The notes under the pieces were generated by a model. That model was not told where the DNA came from, made no database searches, and was given only the letters and a program-made list of their open reading frames with translations. Source: Edolisoma coerulescens (lineage: Eukaryota; Chordata; Aves; Passeriformes; Campephagidae). Taken from it: 64,000 nucleotides of DNA. The DNA is taken from NCBI GenBank assembly GCA_013397115.1, contig VWZW01000879.1:124390-188389 (forward strand), given 5' to 3'. Positions 36,607 to 49,513 of this stretch are shown here, one piece after another. Position 1 is the stretch's first letter. Every line of letters starts with the position of its first letter. The position numbers and the translations under genes were made by a program.

Positions 36607-39600
36607 CCCACTGTGTTCAATTAACCTTGAAAAATGAATTTGAACTGTTCTTCAATTTATATCAAATGCACATTACAGTAGGCTTTTAAATGTCTGTCTT
36701 CTTTCTATCTGTAGTCACCTTGGTAAAATATGTATTTTCATTGCACAGGGGTTCCTCCCTTGCCTCTTCCCTTTCTTCTCACATAGTAGAAAAGGCATTT
36801 TGGACAGATTTCCTCACTTATCTCCACTGCATTTGTTTTCCAACATGAATGTAGCATTACTGTTGGCAGTACAACTTACCTCCTCTGCATTAAGCAGTAC
36901 AGCTTGGGTGTGCAGAGCCATGACAAAGATGCTCTTCAAAGTGTTCACTGATATCTAAGTTGCAACACTGAACATTGGTGAAAATACTTGTCCATCCACT
37001 CCTGGGGGTCCTGTTCTGTAAAAGAACTCTGCTTTCACATTTGTGTTGTCCCTGCACGAACAGCCATTTGCTAATTCAAGGATGGGTTAGCCTGTCTGAG
37101 TTAGAGGGGGTTGTAAAAAGCCACCTGAAAGATGACAGGTGGAGAATAACTAGTCAACTCTCTCTTCCTGCCTGTTAGGTTACTACTTAACTTGATCCTT
37201 ATTCCTGAGTCCAGAAGGGAAACTGGTTTCCCCATGCTTCAGAAAGAGTGGAGAAGAATGAAAGTACATTGCAAAGTGGGAGCATCTGAAATTTTCCTTG
37301 CTTCCAGCAGCCTGGAAAGGAACACACCTAGTCTCTAAAATTCAGAACAGGATCCTGATTTTGATGCATCTCAGTTGTTGTAGGTTTTTAAACCAGCAGA
37401 TCTGGACCAACTCATGACAGGGATGGACCTGTGCACAATACCCTGATCATCTCAGAAATGACTGTCACTCGACCTATGTAGATGTGCCAGTATGACATTT
37501 GATTTGGGCCTGTGTTTGAGTTAAACTTCTTATGTTCAGTAGTGATTCCTCCTACAGGGGAATACTGTGAATAAGACCTGATGGTGACAGTCTGATCCCT
37601 GGATCATCTACAGGTATTTAAAACTTTAATTTTGGGGAATTGCAGAAACTGTCACTTCTGTGGGAGGAGGAGAGGAAATAAAGCCTCCTGCAGAAACCCG
37701 AGTTGATATACTGTCAGTCACGACCAAGAGGGGAACATCCAGAGGAAAAAGAGAAATATTTTTTGGCAAAGTGGTGAGATAAGAACCAAGTCACCTAGGC
37801 CAAGAGAGTCAAAATATATACAAACTGTCAGAGAAAATAATGCTCAAGGGAAGGAGGATGATATGCAGACATCTAGTTTGCATGAACAAGGACAGACATA
37901 TGGAAGGAGAAAAAGAGTCTGCAAAAGAAGGTGAGGGAGCAAATAACAAGTGATGGGAAGCCGTGGAGTCAATTTGTTTATGGAGGGGCAAAGCATGCAC
38001 CTGACAATTTGGAGTACATCACTTTGAGGATGACCTACTGTATCTTAGTGGAACCTGCTTTCCTGAAATGCATGAGCTCTCTGCTCCTGATGGTCAAGGG
38101 TGCTCTGGAAACACAAGCAACATCATTAGTGGTTTTGACCTTCTCACATGAAAGAAGATAAATTTTATCACTACTGCCTCAACTGCCTCCTTGAGGCAGA
38201 GTTGGCTATAACTTCCTCAATTCAGAAGGAAAATGGGAAATTTTTATATAGGAAAGAGGCTCCTCATGCCTGAAAGAACGTGCAACTTCAGGATAGGCTG
38301 TACAGCTTCTATAAATGGGATTTTCAAGGGGCTAAAGAGCAGGGTGCAGGTAGGACATGGCACAGGAAGGAACCATGGATATTTATTAGCAGGGAAATGG
38401 CTGTTGGCAAAGAGACTAAGATACCCCAGTGAGAAGGAGGAACAACAAATCCTAGTCATCAGTTGTTCTGTGTGTGACTATAAGCAGGTTGTAGCTGCAG
38501 TGCTTTTCTCATCCCATTATCCTCTGGAAAATATTTCCCCCACCCAACACAGCCTCACATATCCATTACATAAAGAGGGAACAGTCATACCCTGTCACAG
38601 CTCTCTACCACACCTGCATCCAACATTAGGGCTACAAAAGCTCATCTTGTGTTTCATCAATCTGACCTACAAAAAAACCTAAGCATTTTAGCTCTATGAT
38701 TACAAGTGTATCCTTCTGTCCTTATTTCATATAAATTCTTTTGTCGCTAGTGACAATATTCTATCTTTCTTTCTCCATATACCTTCAGCACTAAGTACTG
38801 ATGTAAAAGCACCTCTTCAGAGTCTGTTCTCTATATGGTACACTGTGTCTGTGCTTTTCTCTCAGCAAAAGAATCTACCTACTGAGATCCCTTGCCCTGC
38901 AGGGATCACTCTCACACCCTTGAAAGAAGATGAGATAATACTAAGAGGAAAGGTAACAAACAACAAGGGGAAACTCAGTGACCACAGAAACTGGGCATCT
39001 GAAAATGAGACAGCACTGACCTGTTCTTCTACGCAGAGTCGTCATCATTGACCTTGACTAATGAGCTGTGTGCCACAAAATGAGCAAAACCTGGGATGCA
39101 GCTGCACTGAGTAACCTCTAGTGCAAGCTGCACTAATAGGTAAACATCACCTGATGAAGAGGGAACAGGCTTAGCAAGCATAGCAGAAGTTGCCCATGAT
39201 TATTACATGAGAGCGGGAAACAAACATTTATTTAAAAGGATGCAGACAAGAGGTTTTTCAAAATTCTTGAAATAACCATCTCTGTTTACTGTTTTTACAA
39301 GTCACCTCATGGAAGATGGAAATTGAAAGACAGTTCCCTAAAAACCTCTCTGCCCACCGTTTAACAACCCTCACTTTGTCTGTCAGGCTGTGACAGTGGG
39401 GATCACTTTGAGATCAGAGAAGGACATTTGTGCTTTGTGCCAGCAGTGAGTGTTTTTTTTTTTACTGGGACACGTTTGAGTGGCACAACTTAATAGCACC
39501 ACAAACATTGCCAAGGCAAAAGATTCAGTCACTGACACAGCAAACAAGAACAACTGGCACCAGAATTATTAGTTCTCAAAAGCGACATGAGAATATTAAA

Positions 39601-42600
39601 AGATATGTACATCTGTAAGCTTCACTGCACTAGGGAGCTATTACTAGCCACTACAACCCAGGTGGCTGGAAGATGGACTAGCTTCTAGGATTTCAAGATA
39701 TGCAGGAGCATATCAAAAGAAGACTGAACTTCCATTAATGTTAATGGAAAAGCTTTTATTATCTTCAGTAGTATGGACACAGTCCTAGCTGAGCCAGCTT
39801 TACTAGGCACTCTGAGACAGGCAAACCCAAAAGGTAATGATGCCTTTTGGTCTGGGTGCAGCACGGGAGACAAGAGGCATTGTGCTGGGGGTGGAGAGGC
39901 AAGCATATCAATTTGAATCCATGGGGAGAAGCAACAAACAGAATGCCATACTCAAGCTGCAGGTTGGCCGGAGAGAAAGTAATATCTGTCCTGCAGGGGA
40001 AAAACATTCATCTGAGATTCAGAATAGTTAAGAACATGTGGCATGAGTAATGTAGTCTTATTTATCCCAACTGTTTCATTCATTCCTGTTCCAAAGGAAG
40101 GAAGTAAAAACAGCAACTGATAATGTTTGGAGTTTTTTGTGGCACTGCTCATTTCAAATTAAAAACAGTAATTTAAACATTTTGGTACAAAGGATAATTT
40201 ATACAGCGGTCACTGAACCACTGAAATGCAGCCTCCACAAGAATAATATTGTTTGAAGTGGCAGAGGGAAAAAGTGGGTTTGGTGAAAAGATGATGATAC
40301 AAATAGCTGTTCTAATGAACAATGTCAGGAAATGCCCTGTGACCGCTCAGGACTGGGAGGCCCCCTTCACCTAAGGCAGCATCCAGAAGACACCTGTACA
40401 GTACACCTCCAGCCTCAGCTTCCCTGTGGAGAAGGGGGTTGAGTCACAAAAATGAAAGGTATTTTCTTCTGAAAATAGTTCCTTCCTGCTGATATAGCTC
40501 CTAAACACTAGAAGGAAATGAAGGAGGGAAAGATTTAAGTAGCATCCAGATACAGAATTTGGGATTGCCAAACCAGTATTGGTGGTTCTCAAGGGACCCT
40601 AACGTGTAATCAAGGCCTGCTGTGCTGCTTATGTGCACAATACAAAGGCAGTGATTGTCTCTTTCTTAGTAATTAGCACATTACACTTATCAGAAATTAT
40701 TTTAATTTTCAGCAAAAGAGCCATTAGCTCCCCACACCTCAGCACTCATGTTGCCAGCAAGACACTTGGTTCCAACAATAAAATTACTGAGTGCCCCCTG
40801 GATGAATGGAGAATGGCACTTGGCTGAGAAGGGCACCTGTTTTCTGGCTTGTCTCGGGGCTGGGTAGCATTTCTATAGCCTTACTGCTCCCCTGGGGTAT
40901 AGTTTAGGACAAAAGATGAAGCAGGACAACATGGAGACCATGCAATGGAAGGTTTGGCTTTTCTAGGATGTCTTTGAAGGACAAAGCAGAGAGCAGGAAA
41001 AATGGCTTCAAAGTAGAGACTGAATTCCTAACATCATCTAAATGAAACAAGCTTCTCCCCATTTATGCTGTCAGGATATAAATGACTTCTTATACAGGTT
41101 AATCCAAGAAGTAACCAAGTAAAAAGAGAGGATTGTTATTGCTGAATACTCCTTGTATTCTCCTATTTCTGCCTCTGTGACTACAAGCTGCTTCCTGAGA
41201 GCTGAAGATGTGTCAGCTGGTGCTGGCCTATGACTCATGGGGAATGCAATGGGCTGGGCAAGACCTCAGTGGCTTCACTAAGTTAAAATTCTTCCATTAC
41301 AGGAGAAGAAAAGAGCTGGAAGACATTCCTGACCAAAGCACTGCTCCACCCTTCCCCTGCCTGAAATACCACAGGAGACAAACCCGGGAGAAACAGAAAC
41401 CCTGAGCATCCCCAGGCAGAAGACCCTCCTTGGGACTGTTCATTGTCGGGGATGGGGCTTTCTTGTGTGCAACACGGGTAGCAAGCTCTGGAAAAGGACT
41501 GGCGTGAGCATTGGTCAGACAGCAATGCTCAAGGCTCACACAGATCCTTCCCAGTTTCTGAGGAGCTCTTCCCATGTCCACTTACTTGTAGCGTCATCAT
41601 ATCCCACCAAAACAGCAGAGGGGTAGCTGATCATCAGCATCAGCAGATCAGAGGCAGCTCCACAGGCCAGTGACTTGGAGTTTGTCATAACCAGTGCTGG
41701 TTGCACCAGATACTGTCTTAGGAGGTCTCTTGGAAAAAGTTCTCTACTTTAAAAACTTGATTTAGGCATAACAAAACCTCAACAATTTCTATCTTACACC
41801 AGACTGGATTGATCCTTAGGGGAAAAATATTTTGTATACACACAATACATAGATATTTTATCTATGCCTCCTGTGAGTGACTGCCTACTTACCCAGTGGG
41901 TGAGGCTGGCCAGTTATAAGCATATTATATATGCTTCCCCAGCACTGAAGGCCTGCTTAATACTGGAGATGCCTGATTGGCATCAGGCAGTAGAGATGTC
42001 CAAGCCCCTTTTTTCTGTCAGAGTCCTTCAGCCTCAGACAACAAAAGAACATTTTATTTTTGGCACTTAAGAAAACCAAGCCGTGCACAGCTAAGGTTGC
42101 ATTTGCACACATGTAAATGTGTCAGCTTTGCTTTGCTTCATTTTCTCCCACTTTCAGAAATTAAACTTCTGGGAAGCATTGGCAACTTTTACATGACATT
42201 TGAGTTAAAAGGAAAAAAACAACACACTCAACAGTGAATTTGATTGCAGAATGATTATTGTGTGACTCACCCCTTTAAGTATAATAATGGAGAGTTTATA
42301 AAGTATGCACTTGGGCTCTGGTCTGCCCACCTACACTCAATTTCCTCTGACTGTGGAATGTCCTTTGGCAGCTTTGCAGCTAACCAATACCCCAGAGTCT
42401 GAGGAAAACATTACAACTTGTATGGTATTATTGGTCTAAAGGCTGTAGGCTCATATTTCAGCCAGCCAGCACAAGGTTACTTGCAAAACACAACCACACC
42501 TTGTGAGAGAAAACAATTCATAGGGCCATGATTGGAAAATGTGTGCTCAGATAATAGAGAGATGAATACATTAAAACTCCTAGATAGGTATCACATCAGA

Positions 42601-44468
42601 AGGCAACTTCTCCCTTTCTACCACAACATTTTGGCTCACAGGCCAAGCAGCATGGTAGCTAAAAGAGGAGCCTGCCTGGCTACAAACCTGTATTAAGTGA
42701 CATACAAGTGTTGAGTGAAACTCTGCTGCTTAACTCAGCTACCGGGGTGCCGTGCCCTAATGCACAACCACGGCTCTACATCGTGCTCCCCGTGGAGCTG
42801 TGACCACGCCTGTAGAAATCCCGTGCTGGACATTCAGCATGTTTCTTGTCAGACCAAGCGGAGGCTGCTGTAACAGCATTGTCCTTCACTTCTGGCATCC
42901 TTTAGCTGGATGTGTGTAAGCTATCCTGGAGAAGAGACCTGTGCTTAGCCTGCCTGTGGCCCCCACAGTCATTCAAAGTAAGCATGACTGTATGCAATTC
43001 TCAATCACCTTTGGTTCGTTGAGGTACATCTCCTACCTTTTAAGCAATTCTGTCCTCCTACGTACAACTTTTCCTGGAGTCTCTTCTAAGGGAACCAAGC
43101 CACTCCTCTCTGGAGACAAAGGCTTCTCTTCTTGTCCTGCCAGTCTCATGTTCTTAGCCTGTCAGTCACAGCATAGCCATTAGTCCCAAAAGCTTCTGTT
43201 TGTTTCTTTCATCTCTTATGTAGGGGTATTCTGCTTGACTCACTGCACAGCTATGCACTTTATCAAAAACAGTTCCATACTTGTTACCCGTAAGTCCTAA
43301 GAAGTCATAACAGTTCTCCTCATCCATGACACCAGTCCACTGTGTTTTGTCAGAACAGTGGACCCAAAAGAGAAGTGGTCTTTATTTCAGTGGCCAGCTG
43401 GACTGGCCTGAACTCAGCAGCATCTGGTAAAATCCCAAGTAATAGCATTTCAGAAAGGACACACTAAAATATCAGCATGAAAAGTCCCAAACCAGGGACC
43501 TTGCAAAGACAGAACAATCAGTGTGTAGCAGAGCACTACAGCAGAGTACTTTAGCACTGGATAGTCTGAAGCAGCAGGCATGTAACACCCAACTGGCACA
43601 TTCTGTGGCTTATTTTATCTTAAGGAAAAACAAAGGTTCACTTCTAACTTTGGGTACACTGAATGTTTCTACATTTATATAGACATTGGACCTCTCACTT
43701 TTCACTTAAACATTAAAAATAAAACCTCAGTTGTTTGTTTTTTTTTTTTTAAAAATTAATAGAATTCCAATACTTGGGGTTTTTTGTGTTTTTTTTCCCC
43801 TCAGGATACTCAGACTCATAAAGCTCCATCTGGAAAACTGCAAAGAGGCAGTGTGATAGAAATCTGCAAGCTTGACCTTGCTGCTAACCTACTCTGGGAG
43901 CATCTCCTTTCTTCTTCTCCCCTGTCACCTCTGTAGATGGACAGAGAGAAGAATGGCATTTCCCTGAGTTTGCAGGGCATCTGAGCAACTTTTTTTTTCT
44001 GAAGAGTTGTGACCTCTAAGCTAAAGATTAGCACAACTTCAACCCCACCCCAAACCATGAAAATACCTCTAACCCTCTGCTTGTCACAGAACAGAACCTT
44101 CTGCCAAAGCTGCAAGGGTTAAAAAGGAACCTGCATTGGAAGGGGTAGGGTTGAGGAATTCCTCTGCTCCCAGTGGAATAGCTTGCTCGAAAGTAGCCCT
44201 CGCTCAGCAGGGTAGGTCATTCCTTCCTGCTGTCCAGTTTCCATAGCCACATCCTCTGCACAAACTCCTGTGCTGATGTAAACTCAGCACTAGTATAGGT
44301 AAATAAACACTGAGCTGCTGGGCCCACCCATTTGCTTCAACACATTTGGGTGCAGCTACAACACATTAGGTGCCTTCTGAGCAGAGGAGAATCTGATACT
44401 TTTCCCTTGCAGTATTCATTTAAAGCAACAGGTTAGGGGCCAGTTAGGTGTCAGCAACACAAACAATT
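36607..44468. other. Long non-coding stretch, no gene recognised
   Basis: Nearly 8 kb without a recognisable gene or well-preserved repeat. Items seen are a CpG-dense 90-base patch at 42,742-42,832 with an imperfect hairpin (described in the findings), a small palindrome at 39,728-39,754, and a T13 run at 43,738-43,750. Open frames of up to 149 codons (38,233-38,682) occur but have no domain and no support. Confidence 0.5.
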
Positions 44469-44525
44469 GGGTCCTGTTCCAAAATTTCCTGAAAGCAATG
44501 GAAGGACTCCCACTGACTTCAAAAA
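44469..44525 (+). repeat. Possible arm of the same palindromic sauropsid-type repeat
   Basis: The reading 'gtcctgttccaaaatttcctgaaagcaatggaaggactcccactgacttc' has the pattern of a (ga)ctcccattgacttc core with a second, inverted gcaatggaa arm, as in the widespread old inverted repeat suspected at 31,930. The match is short and diverged. Confidence 0.35.
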
Positions 44526-45917
44526 GGCCCTGCCTGAATGGCAAAGTGAAATGTTACAGAGAATGCTGTACATCTTAGTTTATTTCCTTTATGGAATCGA
44601 GTTCCGCCTTTCTACACATGCTGGTAAACTTTCCCATGCAGCCACCTTTTTTTTTCCTCCTTATCTTTTGCCTCCCTGCTTTGAAAAAAGGCTGATATCA
44701 CCCAGTTATTTTTCAGTGCTGCAGCTTAGTTGTGATTGCCACTTGCTCCCACAAAGCAAAGCAGAGAGCACTCCCCTCTTCCGGGAACTTCCAGGACAGC
44801 CACGTAGTGGGAAGGAGCAGGCTACCAAGCTGCACAGTGACAAAGGTGTGCTCCTGGCACTCCACACTAACCACTTCACCTGCTTCACCTGCATTGAAAT
44901 TTTTTGTCTCTTGTGAAGCTGAAGGGCAGCCTTGCTCCTGGGAAGGAAGATCACTTGCTCCTAAAGCTCTGCACAGACTTTGTGTTACTTTGGTTTTGTA
45001 TGAAAATCAAGATTTCTGTTTGGGTTTTTAACAATGTTTTGTATTTTAGTACTACAAAGCCATGTATCAGGGCACTTCACACAATGTTACTTGCTTTACT
45101 AAAGGAAAAATCCCAGAGCTCTCACATTTCAGTTTAATTTCTTCTCTTCCCCAGAACCCAAATGACAAAGGACTTGACAAATGCAGGGATGGTCTTGACA
45201 TCTGCACCCATGACATAGGAAAGGCGCTACAGTGCTCAGCAGCAGAGCTGCTGCAGTGTTATGTGAGGAACTGAACAGATCCCCTTCTCCAGCCCAAGCT
45301 CGCTCTGAGCAGCAAGCTCAGAGACAGTCAATGGGCTGCCCATTAACTCCTGTGTTTCAGTCAATGCTAAATGCAATGCTAGTGCTTTAAAACACAGAAA
45401 GTAGCAGTAATAGACTATCATATCAATGTTCTGCTTCACTGGAGCTAATCAGACCTTTTTACAACAAGCAATATAATTTTGCATAGGGATTATATTACCC
45501 AAGGACATTAAATGCTGGCAAAAAAACCAACAAAAAAACCCAATCCCCAAACCACCAAACCACAAACCAATTTTTGAGTCGTTTACAAAAAACCTGCTCT
45601 TATTGTATAGGAGATGCTTTCTCAATTCAGATTAAAAAAACCCAAACCAAACCCAAACAAACAAGAAAATATCATCTCTTTCAAACAGAGAACATCCTCA
45701 AATAATTGTCTTGTATGTGTGGGTACATACTCATGTGCATATACCTGTAAAAATTGCATGTGCTAATTTAGCAAGGGGATGTGTTGCTGCAAATGCTGCA
45801 GCATGAAGGGCAGCCCATCTGACTGGCAGTGATGTAAGAAGCCAAGCAATTCCAGTTCTCAGAAACCTTTTGCCTCCTGGAAGGCTGTAAATAAAAGGGG
45901 AAATACCATCTTTGGTC
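44526..45917. other. Non-coding DNA with A/C-rich low-complexity tracts
   Basis: No gene is recognised. Two A/C-rich stretches at 45,515-45,571 and 45,633-45,664 (runs of A with CC or CCC spacers) are simple sequence. An open frame of 149 codons begins at 44,467, but it includes the repeat arm and has no recognisable domain. Confidence 0.5.
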
Positions 45918-45940
45918 AGATAATTGTGATAAACAGATAA
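45918..45940 (+). promoter_or_regulatory. Three GATA-factor motifs in 23 bases
   Basis: WGATAR motifs occur at 45,918 (AGATAA), 45,927 (TGATAA) and 45,935 (AGATAA), all on the same strand with start-to-start spacing of 9 and 8 bases, close to one helical turn. Such arrays can bind GATA-family transcription factors. In AT-rich DNA a triple match is suggestive but not proof. Confidence 0.35.
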
Positions 45941-48900
45941 TCTAAATAATCAGGAGCATTTTGTCTGATTTGTGCATAGTTGTGGTGGAGCAGTTATAAA
46001 TTATATCACCATATTCAATTACTGGAAGCAACACTTCCTGCAACCTTTGCAGTCTGTAGGGAGATAGCCCAATTTCAGATGTACCTTTGTTAACCACTGT
46101 GTTAATTTTTCCACTTGAAGGGGAAGAATAGGATTTGTGTGGAGCAGGAAGTTCAAAAAGTCTCTCAATCTGAAGTGTTAAAACATTTGACCATCTTTGT
46201 GATCTTTAAACTCATAACAAATACAGAGTGTAAACAGCCGTCCTAAAGATACTTTGATTGATGTGCACAACTAATAAGAACATTTCCAGTTTTCAGCCGT
46301 TCTATTAAAATGCTGATTGAGTCAGAGCAAAAATATTTCATCAAAATATACAGATTTTGATAAAGATTGTAACAGAAGGTCTTGAAGCTTTAAGGTGGAT
46401 TCTAGCCATTTTTTTCAGAGACAGCATGAACTGAAAACCTCATCTTTTCCTTTGAAAAGCTTTGAATTTATTACAAAGCAGAATTGGAAGCAGAATTTAA
46501 CACTTCAAAAATTGTTCCCAAGAATTGAGGTCTTGATTGGAGGCTGTCCGCTAGTGAAAAAGGACACCTGTGGTGCATATTATAACCAGGAATTCATTCA
46601 GGATTGTATATACACACAGACACACTCGTATGTGTGTGTCAGAAATGGTAGGCCTAATCAAAGGAGCCAAATGGAGCACATGCCTCATTCTGCTTTGTTA
46701 AGAATCCTATTATGCATCCGGCCAACAACTGCAGAACATCAGTGCACCACGGGTAAGCACTGCTGTAAATGTGAGAACTGACTGGGCTGCAAGCTGACAC
46801 TTCAGGGCAGTCAGTGCTCCAAAAGATACTGCAGACTCAGGAAAATCAGCTGTCATGGTGACACTTTTTACAAGGCCAGTGGGGATACAATGGTAAATAC
46901 CACCCCTTGACAGGGTATCATCCAAAGCAACCTCAGGCACAAAAGCTTACCCTGGCCGCTAAGCTACCTGCTGTGTCTTCTTGGAGAAGGCATGGTGTTC
47001 TCCAAGGAACCAAGGCAGGAGAAGCTAGGGGTATAGGACACAGAAATATCAACATCAAGGAGGTTGAGAGTAGCAGTGAAGCAGGGTACATTGAAGCCTA
47101 CTTTTATCTTGACCTCCTCAGTACCTGGGAGTGAGCCCTGTCAAGCAGCTCGGCTGTCACCCCTGGGCGTTCGGCATTCCTCTGTGCTGACGTGACCATC
47201 TCTACCTCGAGTCTTGCTGTACTGCATTGCACGAGCCCATGCTCCAACTCCACCTCTCTCATCTCAGACTATCAGGGTCCTACCCTTTGTGTCCCAGCAC
47301 CTTACTAGCATCCACAGCACTGATGCAAGTGAGATGACAATGGACAAGTGGTTATGACAAAGGCTCTGTGAACAGGAGAGTCCTAGGCCTCTCTCCTCTC
47401 TCCTACTATCTGTAACTATCTGTTTGCACTATCTGTTACTCCACTGGTTTACATCAAGTTACTCTGGCATGACAACCATAATTGGCAGTAGAAGATCCTC
47501 TTGGTTTGAGTCCCAGGAGAAAAACTGATTTCCCTTTTCTATTTTGGTTTTATCTTCTTCAAACTTCCTACATTATAACTCCAGCACTGTCAAGAAGGAA
47601 ATGCAGCATAGACAAGATGCTGGCTGCCACTTTACAACCGTGTGCCACTTTGACCAAGCGTATGGTCAGAGGTGGCTGGACAGCTGATGGCTGGTGCTCA
47701 CTTGCACTTCCACTATTCCTGGCTCTTGAACAGAGGTTAGGGATTGTGCTTTAGATGGCTAAATCCTGGGAAAAAAACTACCACTGCCGCCAGTCCGCCA
47801 TGAATGGTCATGGATAACTTCCAAAAAAAGGAAAATTAATCAGTGTTTCCCATTCCATCACTGTTTTTCTAAATATTCTGAAATTTATCAGAAATTATTA
47901 GATCTTCAGCCAAGTAAGCAAGTACTCAAAGATTTTTTTTTTTTATGGATAATGAGTGTCTCACTCTCTTCTGCTGTTCTGTCCTTTCCATCCCAGATTG
48001 CACCCCACCAAGCAAACCTCCAGGGAACCAGCCTGCTGCAACACAGCATCTGAGTGCTCACGCTTTCCTGTCCTATCAGTCCTGTGCGCTGCTTGTAGGT
48101 AATAAGAACAATTAATAATGTTTTGGTTACTTCAGGTGAGGCCAGGCAGGACATGGAATGAGGAGATTACCAGGAAGCAGGATAGTTCTGTGCACAGCAT
48201 CTTCCTAGCAGCACCTCTCAGCTGTGCAGTGAAGTCTCACAGAAGCAGAAGCAAAGAGCAGACCGCTCCCAACCTATGATTCTTCACAAGGGCCGCTACA
48301 GAGCCTGCCTTGTCCTGAAGTGCAATATAAAAGATTTGCTGGAATAACTAGTTCAGTGCAGCGAGATTGTAACATGATCTTCCAGCCGTGAGTGAAGGTC
48401 AGGGGGACCCTTTGTGGGGCTCCAGCCGACTGCAGTGTGCCATCACCAATCGTTACAGAAGGGCTTGCTAATAGGGGTGAGTGCTTGATGGGCTTTTATG
48501 TAAGGCACTCTGATACACTAAAAGAGACAGCTGGAATTAGCCTGTCTTGTCAATGACTGCATATGAGAAGCCTGATTTTCACTCTGATACTCACAGAAAG
48601 GACTTCCATTATTGAACTCCTTACAGCCTTACAATTTGGGGATGAAAAGACAGAGGCAATAGCAGCCCTTTAAACTTTAGCCCTTAATGACCTCAGTAGC
48701 AGATTTCTTTATGAGGCAAATACTTGCTACAGCTTTATGCAAAAAAATCAAAACCAAACCAAACCAACTTCAACAAAAAAAAATCCCATAGAAATGTCAG
48801 AAACAAATCCACAAGACCTGATTTAGGAAACAGCTTAAGACACAAGACAACCTGGGAACCTCCATTTTCATCTGGTCTTTGAGACAAAAATGAAAGGCTT

Positions 48901-48968
48901 TAAAAATACATTACTTCAATACTTCAGATGAGAGCCACAACAATGGAATAGCTCTGGAACTATGTGGC
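45941..48968. other. Non-coding DNA, no gene recognised
   Basis: No gene is recognised. An actatctgt unit occurs three times at 47,405, 47,415 and 47,428. A TATAAAAG at 48,326 is followed 62 bases later by a perfect donor-like GTGAGT (48,388), a weak promoter-like pair with no other support. An A/C-rich tract lies at about 48,740-48,785. Confidence 0.5.
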
Positions 48969-49513
48969 TGTTGTGAGTTAGCCCTGTCAGGCAGCTAAGC
49001 ACGACCCAGCCACTTGTTCAATTCCTCCTGATAGCAGGAATGGGAAGAGAATGGGAAGAGCAAAAACTAGAAAACTCATGGGCTGAGATAACAAACAACA
49101 GTTTAAAAAGTCAAAAAAGGAAACAAGGAAAAGCAAAAACCAGGAAAAAAAAAACAGTGAAGCAAAAAAAAATCCTCCATAGCTGCTTGCCACCAGCCAA
49201 CCAATGCCCAGCCAGCCCAAGCAACAGCAGCCCTGGCAAACTTTTCCCCCTAACTTTGATTGCTGGACATAGCACCATGTGGTACAGAATATCCTTTTGG
49301 TCAGCTGAGGTCAGATGTCCCAGCTGTGTCTCCTCCCAGCTTCTTGTGTACCCCCAGCCCACTTGCTGGCAGAAGAGGGGAGAAGCAGAACGCTGAGCAG
49401 TGCTTAGCAATAACTGAAACATTCCTGTGTTATCAACATTGTCTTCATGACAAATCCAGAACAGCAGCTGTGATGAAGAGAATTAGAACTCTTTTTCAGC
49501 TAAAACCGGTACA
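48969..49513 (-). mobile_element. Full-length solo LTR of an avian ERV, reverse strand
   Basis: This is a 545-base LTR bounded by TGT...ACA. On the reverse strand it runs from TGTACCGGTTTT (49,513) through U3 wording such as 'ttgataacacaggaatgttt', 'gggggtacacaagaagctgggagg' and 'ggatattctgtaccacat', then an R/U5 part with 'tttaaactgtt', 'ttatctcagcccatgag' and the end '...gctaactcacaaca' (48,969). The flanking five bases are GTGGC on the left (48,964-48,968) and ATGGC on the right (49,514-49,518), consistent with a five-base target duplication carrying one later change. No internal viral sequence adjoins, so it arose by recombination between two LTRs. A 118-codon open frame inside is chance. 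Family naming would need a repeat library. Confidence 0.92.

Noticed and set aside
38233..38682. 149-codon open frame on the forward strand
   Set aside because: No domain, hydrophobic pattern or splice evidence. Its length is within what chance allows in 64 kb read in six frames.
45515..45664. A/C-rich repeats considered as a CRISPR-like or telomere-like array
   Set aside because: Units are irregular and there are no constant repeats with unique spacers. It is low-complexity sequence.
48326..48393. TATAAAAG followed by a perfect GTGAGT donor
   Set aside because: The implied exon would be only about 30 bases, no acceptor or CpG context supports it, and both motifs are common by chance.
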